DNA of 64,000 nt from Flavobacteriaceae bacterium F08102 (GTDB lineage: Bacteria > Bacteroidota > Bacteroidia > Flavobacteriales > Flavobacteriaceae): the NCBI GenBank assembly GCA_023015935.1, contig JALKAY010000004.1, positions 434,001 through 498,000 on the forward strand. Reading direction: 5' to 3'. Below, one piece after another: positions 45,890-53,110 of the stretch (position 1 is the first letter of the stretch; the number at the start of each line of letters is the position of its first letter). A program made the position numbers and the translations under genes. Under the pieces are notes generated by a model. It worked only from the letters and a program-made list of their open reading frames with translations, was not told the origin of the DNA and ran no database searches.

Positions 45890-48397
45890 TTAATAATTAT
45901 CTACATCAATATTAAATCGAATCGCTCTAAATTCAGGTATGGCTTGAAAACTATTTTTTATTTTCTGAAGTATGTTTTTAGACTGACTTACAGGCCTATT
46001 TTTAGGGAGTTTGATTAAAATTGTTTTGATGTGTTGATTGCGAATTCTCGAAACGGCCGGACTTGTAGGACCTAATACGAGATTTCCAAAATTATTCACT
46101 AAAGAGGTAGCCAACCAATTAGCTCCTGTATTCACTTTGTTAAAATCCTTATGTTTTAAGGTGATTTTCAACAACCGTTGAATCGGAGGATATTGAAACT
46201 GATAACGGTCATTGAGTTGCTCTTTGTACATCGTTTGGTAGTCATTTGTACTTACCTGTTGTAAAATTTGGTGATAGGGATTAAACGTTTGGATAGCTAC
46301 TTTTCCGCGCTTGTCTGCTCGTCCCGCACGCCCCGCTACTTGTACTAATAATTGGAAACTCCGTTCATGAGCCCTAAAATCAGGAAAATTCAACATATTA
46401 TCGGCATTTAAAACACCAACTACCGTAACATTGTCAAAATCTAATCCTTTCGTCAACATTTGTGTTCCTACCAAAATATCAATTTCTCGTGCTTGAAAGG
46501 CACTGATAATTTTTTGATAACCGTACTTACCACGCGTTGTATCCAAATCCATTCTCCCAATTGTAGCTTCTGGAAATAACTCACTTAATTCAAGCTCTAT
46601 TTGTTCTGTACCAAAGCCTTTAGTATCGAGGTTCGGCATTCCACAAGCACCACATACTTTTGGTAAATCACGATGATATCCACAATAGTGACATTGTAAT
46701 TGATTTTTATACTTGTGGTAGGTTAAACTGACATCACAATTTGGGCAATGAGGAGATACCCCACAGCTCAAACATTCTACAATAGGTGAAAATCCGCGTC
46801 GATTCTGAAATAGAATTACTTGTTCTTTCGCTTCGAGTGCCTCTGTTATTAAAACCATCAATCGTTCTGAAAAATGTCCCTTCATTCTATTTTTGCGATA
46901 CCCTTCCTTAATATCCACCAACTCTATTTCAGGTAACAGCACATTTCCAAATCGCGTTTTAAGTTCTACCAAACCATATTTTTCAGATTTTGCATTATAA
47001 TAACTTTCAATAGACGGTGTAGCACTTCCTAAAAGTACCTTTGCCGAATGCATTTGAGCAAGCACAATGGCTGCATCTCGTGCGTGATATCTCGGTGCTG
47101 GATCAAATTGCTTGTACGAAGTTTCATGTTCTTCATCAACAATGATAAGCCCTAAATTTTCAAAAGGTAATAATACACTTGATCTCGCCCCGAGGATAAG
47201 TTTTGCCTTAGCTGAATTCGCCAAGGTCTCTCGCCATACTTCAACCCGTTCATTCAACGAATACTTTGAGTGAAACACTGCTATTTGATTACCAAAATAC
47301 TGTTTTAAACGATGTATTAACTGGGTTGTCAAGGCAATTTCCGGAACTAAATAGAGGACTTGCTCTCCTCGATCTATAATTTCTTGAATAAATTTTACAT
47401 ATATTTCCGTTTTTCCACTCGACGTAATACCGTGTAATAGCAGAACCGATTTATCTTGAAACTGTTCCTTTATAGCCTCATACCCCTGTTGCTGAACGGC
47501 AGATAATTCTTTAAAATCACGGATGGCTTTACCAAAATTAACGCGATCTGTTTCAAGGGTATATATTTCAAATATTTCCTTTTTTACCAATGCGTTAATC
47601 ACTCCATCAGATACATTCGCTTGTGACTTAAGTGCTTTGTAAGAAATGGGTTTTTGGGTTGATGCTTTTATAGAAAAAAACAACAAGATCAATTGTCTTT
47701 GTTGTGGCGCTCTTGAAAGCTCATTTAATAAGGTTTCTAAATTTGCATCTTTTTCATAGTGTTCACTTAACCGAATGTATTTTTTTAACTTGGGCTTATA
47801 CTGTTCAATTATTTCTTCTTTCACAGTCAATGCTCCTTTACTCATTAAGGATTGAATAATAGGGAGAACTGTTTTCTTATCTAAAATTTCACTGATTTTT
47901 TGAATGGGTAATTCCTCTTGTTGAGCTAATGCTTCAACAATAAGAAATTCGTCATCGGTTAAATCTGACTCAATAGTATACGTAGGGTTTTTAATAATTT
48001 TCGTCTCACTTTCTAACAGGTAAATAGAAGGTATCGCAGATCGCAACACCTCTCCCAAAGTACACATATAATACCTTGCTATCCATTGCCAATGTTTTAA
48101 TTGTTTTTCATTGACAATAGGTTGTTCGTCTAAAATTTGAAATATGGGTTTGGCTTCGTAGGCTGTAGGGGCATCTTGATGGATCGAAGCCACAATTCCT
48201 GTATAGATTTTCGATTTACCAAATGGTACGGCTACCCGCATTCCGGGTAATATAAATGCAGCTTCAGCTTCCGTTATTTCATAGGTAAATAAACGTTGAA
48301 GTGGAATCGGTAATATTAAATCTATATAATTCAGGATTGTTTTTTTTAGTATGTGTAAAATTAAAAAATATCGCTTGAACACAGGGTGAATTGACAA
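45890..48397 (-). CDS. priA: Primosomal protein N' (replication-restart helicase PriA)
   Basis: 835 aa. The N-terminal DNA-binding part begins LILPIPLQRLFTYEI; Walker A is HGITSSGKTEIY; DEEH box IIVDEEHETSYKQ; a zinc-binding insert has CLSCGVSPHCPNC and CHYCGYHRDLPKVCGACG; the helicase C-lobe has GTQMLTKGLDFDNV and QVAGRAGRADKRG. PriA loads the replisome at broken forks. Odd: there is no ATG in front of the conserved start. The first codon at 48397 is TTG, and a GTG at 48382 is another choice, so the exact start is uncertain. Confidence 0.95.
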   Translation of the reverse strand: MSIHPVFKRYFLILHILKKTILNYIDLILPIPLQRLFTYEITEAEAAFILPGMRVAVPFGKSKIYTGIVASIHQDAPTAYEAKPIFQILDEQPIVNEKQLKHWQWIARYYMCTLGEVLRSAIPSIYLLESETKIIKNPTYTIESDLTDDEFLIVEALAQQEELPIQKISEILDKKTVLPIIQSLMSKGALTVKEEIIEQYKPKLKKYIRLSEHYEKDANLETLLNELSRAPQQRQLILLFFSIKASTQKPISYKALKSQANVSDGVINALVKKEIFEIYTLETDRVNFGKAIRDFKELSAVQQQGYEAIKEQFQDKSVLLLHGITSSGKTEIYVKFIQEIIDRGEQVLYLVPEIALTTQLIHRLKQYFGNQIAVFHSKYSLNERVEVWRETLANSAKAKLILGARSSVLLPFENLGLIIVDEEHETSYKQFDPAPRYHARDAAIVLAQMHSAKVLLGSATPSIESYYNAKSEKYGLVELKTRFGNVLLPEIELVDIKEGYRKNRMKGHFSERLMVLITEALEAKEQVILFQNRRGFSPIVECLSCGVSPHCPNCDVSLTYHKYKNQLQCHYCGYHRDLPKVCGACGMPNLDTKGFGTEQIELELSELFPEATIGRMDLDTTRGKYGYQKIISAFQAREIDILVGTQMLTKGLDFDNVTVVGVLNADNMLNFPDFRAHERSFQLLVQVAGRAGRADKRGKVAIQTFNPYHQILQQVSTNDYQTMYKEQLNDRYQFQYPPIQRLLKITLKHKDFNKVNTGANWLATSLVNNFGNLVLGPTSPAVSRIRNQHIKTILIKLPKNRPVSQSKNILQKIKNSFQAIPEFRAIRFNIDVDNY

Positions 48398-48430
48398 TTA
48401 TTTTAAAATGGAATCTGGCCTCCGTATATT

Positions 48431-48447
48431 TTTGGCACGTTGTTTGA
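48431..48447 (+). promoter_or_regulatory. Sigma-54-like promoter upstream of basic secreted protein gene
   Basis: TTGGCAC-GTTGT-TTGAA closely follows the -24/-12 sigma-54 consensus TGGCACN5TTGC, with the two key dinucleotides at the right 12-base spacing. The -12 GC reads GA here, which is a weakness. It lies 54 bases before the ATG at 48501. Confidence 0.4.
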
Positions 48448-48500
48448 AAAGGTAGACATGTTGGTGTTTTCGAACATCACTTAATTTAATACCAAAAGAT

Positions 48501-49589
48501 ATGAAAAAATATACGCTATTACTCGTAACGATGTTCAGCTTTGGGCTCATAGCTCCAATGGCGGCGAACAATTCAACAGACCTTCCTTTTGAAAATACAA
48601 TAAATTTTGAAAATCAAATTACGTTCGAAGAAGGCGGAATTAGCTTCTCTATATTTCAAAATGGAGAATTTGATTTTTACCTTGTTCGTCAAGCTGAAAT
48701 ACATGCAAATGCACGTGTAGGTAATGTGAGTATAACTTTCAATTCTGGGTATAACTATGATCCTTATGTACAATACGATGATTATGGTGCCATTATACAA
48801 ATAGAAGATGTTCCTATTTATTATGACCATTACGGACGTATTAGTAAAGCTGGAAACGTTTCTATTAGCTATCAATCAAATCGCGTGGTTCGTGTAGGCG
48901 GAATGCGTATCTATTATCATGCGAATGGACATTACTCACATTATAATGGGTATATTAACCGCTACAATAGATATTATGTATTTAATCCATTTCACACATT
49001 TTTTGTTCGTCCTTTATTTAATCGTTGTATCGTAAGTTATAAACCGTATAGAAGACATTATACACCTAAACGCTATAAATTTTGGGGACACAATCGCACG
49101 GCTTATAAAGCAGCTAAACGCTATAATACACGTAGAAATTTCAGAACCATTGATGGTAGAATTCGCACACAACATAATAGTACCGCTTCAAGGCGTACTA
49201 ATCATACGGTAAGACGTGATGTACGAAGCAGAAGTGCGCATAGAAATTCGATTACTCAACGCAGAATCCCACAAACCAAGGGGAAAAAAGATATGATAAG
49301 AAAACCGGTGGGACGACGTACAAATCAAACAGCTAATAACAGTCATCGATCTATAAGAAAACCTACTCAAGTAGAACGCAAGGTTCAATTGAAAAGAAAA
49401 GTTAATCAACCGAGTCGAGTTTCAACTAAAGCCAAGGCCCCCACGCAAAATTCTAGGGTACGATCGCAAAAGGTTCACGTGAGAAAACCCGCAACACATA
49501 AAGGTTCCTCAACTCAAAAAAGAACCCTTCAAACTGTAAAAAAACGCAGTGACACAAGTAATTCTGCACAAAATAGAAGCAGAAGATAA
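48501..49589 (+). CDS. Exported protein with very basic C-terminal tail
   Basis: 362 aa. Signal peptide ~1-22 (GLIAPMAANN). Residues ~40-135 contain repeated beta units with GNVSITF, YDDYGAI, YYDHYGRISKAGNVSISY and VGGMRIYYH. From ~180 to the end the chain is dominated by Arg, Lys, His, Asn, Thr and Ser with only five acidic residues, so the tail is strongly positive. No family recognised. The tail could bind nucleic acid, acidic polysaccharide or the envelope (inference). A short purine-rich stretch and a terminator follow; a sigma-54-like site lies upstream. Confidence 0.8.
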   Translation: MKKYTLLLVTMFSFGLIAPMAANNSTDLPFENTINFENQITFEEGGISFSIFQNGEFDFYLVRQAEIHANARVGNVSITFNSGYNYDPYVQYDDYGAIIQIEDVPIYYDHYGRISKAGNVSISYQSNRVVRVGGMRIYYHANGHYSHYNGYINRYNRYYVFNPFHTFFVRPLFNRCIVSYKPYRRHYTPKRYKFWGHNRTAYKAAKRYNTRRNFRTIDGRIRTQHNSTASRRTNHTVRRDVRSRSAHRNSITQRRIPQTKGKKDMIRKPVGRRTNQTANNSHRSIRKPTQVERKVQLKRKVNQPSRVSTKAKAPTQNSRVRSQKVHVRKPATHKGSSTQKRTLQTVKKRSDTSNSAQNRSRR

Positions 49590-49596
49590 AAAAAAT

Positions 49597-49650
49597 ATGA
49601 AAAAGAAAAAGAGCTTGAAAAAGAAGAAGAATGAAAAAGAAGAAGCGTGA
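49597..49650 (+). other. Purine-rich stretch with a 17-codon lysine-rich frame
   Basis: ATG-started frame reading MKKKKSLKKKKNEKEEA in DNA made almost only of A and G (GAAAAAGAA units), between the basic protein gene and its terminator. It may be a microprotein or simply purine-rich spacer. Confidence 0.25.
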
Positions 49651-49676
49651 AAAAGCCCCGAATGGGGCTTTTTTTT
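49651..49676 (+). terminator. Intrinsic terminator
   Basis: Perfect stem AAAAGCCCC/GGGGCTTTT with loop GAAT (49651-49659, 49664-49672) and eight T. It closes the 48501 transcript. Confidence 0.9.
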
Positions 49677-49742
49677 ATTCCAACATTGATAGTAACTTCA
49701 CCTTATGCAAAGAACTTATTGAAGTATTCTAGCAAAGTAAAC

Positions 49743-50393
49743 TCACCTATTCTTTGATAATTTATCTTTAAATACAAACATCAAAATTATGGGTACTGAA
49801 AGGATGCCTATAATGAAGGGATTCTCTTTAAAAATTTGAGGAAACAAGGCTAAGGTAAGTACAAAACCACCTATTCCTCCCCCAAGATGTGCAGAATGAC
49901 CAATATTTCCAACTTGATTTTTCATTCCATACATGGAATACAATAAATAACCTACGCCAAATACATAGCCTGGAATAGGTATAAATGGAAAAAACAAAAA
50001 GGATAATTTCATGTTTGGATTAAGCATTATAGCGGCATATAAGACCCCCATTACCGCACCGGAAGCCCCTACTGCGGCATAATAAGGCTCCTTTTTATGA
50101 AAACTCAAGGCAAGTGTACTTCCCGCCATTAAACTCCCCAAATAAATCACTAAAAATTTCACGACCCCAACGACATCAATCACAGCATCAGCAAAGATAA
50201 ATAAGGTAAACATATTGAAAAATAAATGCATTTGATCAACATGTAAAAAGCCAGAGCTAAACATGCGTAGTCGCTCCCCTCGTTGGATCGGACCTACTTG
50301 GAACTTATATTTTTCAAAAAACAAACGATCTGAAAAACCTTTCATAGAAAATAAAACATTGGCTGCTATTAATACAAGTAAAACTGGATTCAT
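49743..50393 (-). CDS. Rhomboid-family intramembrane serine protease
   Basis: 216 aa, about six membrane helices. The rhomboid catalytic pair is present: Ser in VGASGAVMGVLYAA (GxSG) and His in GHSAHLGGGIGG. The L1-loop motif appears as EKYKFQVGPIQRGERLRMFSSGFLHVDQMHLFFNMFTL, with the usual HxxxN. It cleaves membrane-protein helices within the bilayer; the substrate is unknown. It is divergent from the acyltransferase gene at 50455. Confidence 0.92.
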   Translation of the reverse strand: MNPVLLVLIAANVLFSMKGFSDRLFFEKYKFQVGPIQRGERLRMFSSGFLHVDQMHLFFNMFTLFIFADAVIDVVGVVKFLVIYLGSLMAGSTLALSFHKKEPYYAAVGASGAVMGVLYAAIMLNPNMKLSFLFFPFIPIPGYVFGVGYLLYSMYGMKNQVGNIGHSAHLGGGIGGFVLTLALFPQIFKENPFIIGILSVPIILMFVFKDKLSKNR

Positions 50394-50454
50394 TTGTGTG
50401 TAGAAATTTTGTCAAAGATAAAATTATATCCCGATATTTGTCCAAATTTACAAC

Positions 50455-51339
50455 ATGCACTTTTTAAGTTTTATCCTTGTATATCCGTTCATTTGGTTAA
50501 TCTCCATTTTACCCTTCCGGGTAATGCATCTCGTTTCGGATTTTTTCTACATAGTGACCTATTATATAATAAGATATCGAAGAAAAGTTGTTGAGAAAAA
50601 TGTACGGTTAGCCTTTCCAGAAAAATCACCCAAAGAAATAAAAAGCCTCATTAAAAAATCCTATCGTCATTTTGTGGATGTGCTTTTTGAAATGATTAAA
50701 TCATTTACTATTTCTGAAGCTGAAATTTCAGCACGGTATAAATTCACCAATATTGAACTCATTCATGCACTCGAAAAACAAGGAAAAAGCATTTTGTTAA
50801 TGGGGGGGCATTACGGAAACTGGGAGTGGATTTTTATCTTGAATAAATACATAAAATCTACTGGTTTTGCCGTTTATAAAAAATTAGAAAACCCGTATTT
50901 TGAACGCCAAATAAGAAGGTCAAGAGGCCGATTTGGCACGCATTTGGTTCCCACCAAAGAAACTTCTTCTACCATTGACCGAAATCATCGTGAAAAAGTT
51001 CAAGCAATGTATGGCTTTTTGACAGATCAATCGCCAAAACGAAACAAAGCACATCATTGGGGGCCTTTTTTTGGAGTAGAAGTTCCCATCCATACTGGAG
51101 CTGAATATTTAGCCAAGAAACACGATTTGGCAGTAGTGATGTTTACAACCAAAAGAGTTAAACGCGGGTATTATGAATCTACTTTTGAAATTCTCACAGA
51201 ACAGCCAAATAGCGTTAAAGATTTTGAAATAACAGATACTTTTTTACAAAAATTCGAAGACCATATTAAAGAGGCTCCTGCCTATTATTTTTGGACACAT
51301 AAGCGGTTTAAGCATGCTAAATTCAAAAGCACAACCTAA
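50455..51339 (+). CDS. Lipid A biosynthesis lauroyl/acyltransferase (LpxL/HtrB family)
   Basis: 294 aa from the ATG at 50455 (MHFLSFILVYPFIWLISILPF), which gives the single N-terminal membrane anchor; an in-frame longer version is not needed. The catalytic HX4E motif is GGHYGNWEW (~114-122), followed by VYKKLENPYFERQIRRSRGRFG and the second conserved block FLTDQSPKRN. The enzyme adds a secondary acyl chain to lipid A at the inner membrane. A single gene that converges with glmM. Confidence 0.92.
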   Translation: MHFLSFILVYPFIWLISILPFRVMHLVSDFFYIVTYYIIRYRRKVVEKNVRLAFPEKSPKEIKSLIKKSYRHFVDVLFEMIKSFTISEAEISARYKFTNIELIHALEKQGKSILLMGGHYGNWEWIFILNKYIKSTGFAVYKKLENPYFERQIRRSRGRFGTHLVPTKETSSTIDRNHREKVQAMYGFLTDQSPKRNKAHHWGPFFGVEVPIHTGAEYLAKKHDLAVVMFTTKRVKRGYYESTFEILTEQPNSVKDFEITDTFLQKFEDHIKEAPAYYFWTHKRFKHAKFKSTT

Positions 51340-51382
51340 TTTTACTCCCCTTATTGAACCAAATACAACCTTCTATTAAATC

Positions 51383-51416
51383 ATGGGTTTAATTTGTTTT
51401 TAAAAACGCAACCCAT
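51383..51416. terminator. Possible hairpin between convergent acyltransferase and glmM genes
   Basis: ATGGGTT/AACCCAT (7 bp perfect) encloses an inner GTTTTTAAAAAC palindrome. It lies in the 87-bp space between two converging genes and could serve both, but its T tracts are short. Confidence 0.4.
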
Positions 51417-51426
51417 TGATATTTTA

Positions 51427-52818
51427 TTACAACCCTGCAATTTCTGCAATTTTTTGCATGGTAGTCTTTGCTAAATCGTCCGCTTTTGCTTGACTGGTAC
51501 TCTCTGTATATATTCTAATAATGGGTTCCGTATTTGATTTCCGTAAATGAACCCATTCGTTGGCAAAGTCAATTTTGACCCCATCAATTACATTTACCTC
51601 TTCGTTTTGGTGTAATTCAGCCATGGTCTTCAGTATAGCATCCACATCTAACCCAGGGGTTAATTGAATTTTATTTTTAGACATAAAGTAGGTTGGATAA
51701 CTATCTCTTAACGCTCTACAAGAAACTTTTTCCTTTGCAAGATGTGTTAAAAACAAGGCAACACCCACTAAAGAATCACGTCCATAATGAGCGGCTGGAT
51801 AGATAATCCCTCCATTTCCCTCTCCGCCAATTACAGCATGGGTGTCTTTCATTAATTGAACTACATTCACCTCACCGACAGCACTTGCTCGGTAGCTACC
51901 CTTATGCTTTTCTGTCACATCCCGCAATGCTCGTGACGAAGATAAATTAGAGACCGTATTGCCAGGTGTTTGGCTTAAAACATAATCGGCACAAGCCACT
52001 AAGGTATACTCTTCTCCAAACATAGTACCATCTTCACAGACCAACGCTAAACGATCTACATCTGGATCTACTACAATACCTAAATGTGCGTTCTCTTTCA
52101 CAACAAGCTCAGAAATATCCGTTAAATGCTCTTTTAATGGTTCTGGGTTATGTGGAAATTCACCATTTGGCTCACAATACAACTTAACACAATCAACCCC
52201 TAAGCGCTCTAACAATGCGGGAATTACGATTCCCCCTGTTGAGTTCACGGCATCTACTACGACTTTAAATTGTGCCTTACGAATCAAATCAACATCTACG
52301 AGGTCTAATGCTAACACCTCGTCGATATGTTTATCCATATACCCTTTTACTTTGTTGTAAACGCCCAAAGAATCAACCTCAGCAAAAGTATAATCATCGC
52401 TTTCAGCACGTGCTAAAATTTTAGCTCCTTCTTCTCCATTTAAAAACTCTCCTTTGTGATTTAATAATTTAAGGGCGTTCCACTGTTTCGGATTGTGCGA
52501 AGCAGTTAAGATTATACCCCCATCCGCTTTTTCTAAGGGAACAGCTACCTCTACAGTTGGTGTCGTTGACAATCCTAAATCGATTACATGGATTCCCATC
52601 CCCACGAGGGTATTCGCCACCAAGCTACTAATCATTTTTCCAGAAATTCGTGCATCCCTTCCAATGACAACCGTTATGGTATCTTTGGTTGGATGTTGTG
52701 AAATTAACCAGCTACCATAGGCGGCAGCAAACTTTACAGTATCTACAGGGGTAAGATTATCATTAACGTTACCTCCAATGGTTCCTCGAATTCCAGAAAT
52801 TGATTTGATTAAGCTCAT
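51427..52818 (-). CDS. glmM: Phosphoglucosamine mutase (alpha-D-phosphohexomutase family)
   Basis: 463 aa. The phosphoserine loop ILTASHNPKQWN, the metal loop DPDVDRLAL, the sugar-binding loop GEGNGGIIYP and the phosphate-binding end RKSNTEPIIRIYTES are all present. The opening SISGIRGTIGGNVNDNLTP is typical of the Bacteroidetes GlmM type. It converts glucosamine-6-P to glucosamine-1-P for UDP-GlcNAc, needed for peptidoglycan and lipid A. The family also has phosphomannomutases, so the sugar is not proved. Confidence 0.9.
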   Translation of the reverse strand: MSLIKSISGIRGTIGGNVNDNLTPVDTVKFAAAYGSWLISQHPTKDTITVVIGRDARISGKMISSLVANTLVGMGIHVIDLGLSTTPTVEVAVPLEKADGGIILTASHNPKQWNALKLLNHKGEFLNGEEGAKILARAESDDYTFAEVDSLGVYNKVKGYMDKHIDEVLALDLVDVDLIRKAQFKVVVDAVNSTGGIVIPALLERLGVDCVKLYCEPNGEFPHNPEPLKEHLTDISELVVKENAHLGIVVDPDVDRLALVCEDGTMFGEEYTLVACADYVLSQTPGNTVSNLSSSRALRDVTEKHKGSYRASAVGEVNVVQLMKDTHAVIGGEGNGGIIYPAAHYGRDSLVGVALFLTHLAKEKVSCRALRDSYPTYFMSKNKIQLTPGLDVDAILKTMAELHQNEEVNVIDGVKIDFANEWVHLRKSNTEPIIRIYTESTSQAKADDLAKTTMQKIAEIAGL

Positions 52819-53055
52819 AGTATACTTTTAAAAAGGCAAATATAAAGGTAAATCCTTAATTGAAAACCCTGTAAAAAAATTATTCTAGGTTCTGTACGTT
52901 AATTTTTCGTACCCTAAATATCTTTACCAAATAATGTTAGCAAGGCCGTTGTTCGCAAGATTGCCTATGATTATTTTTATATGCAAAAGATTATCACTGT
53001 TTCTCCTACATTCATAGATACGCCCATTCCATCAACCTGACACCCAACTTTTAAA

Positions 53056-53087
53056 ACAAAAAAAACCGCTGACAAGCAGCGGTTTTT
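53056..53087 (-). terminator. Intrinsic terminator of rpsA
   Basis: Perfect 11-bp stem AAAAACCGCTG/CAGCGGTTTTT (53061-53071, 53077-53087), 5-base loop. On the minus strand it is followed by a T run, and it lies 24 bases behind the rpsA stop. Confidence 0.88.
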
Positions 53088-53110
53088 CATATCTAATCAT
53101 CGAATAACGA

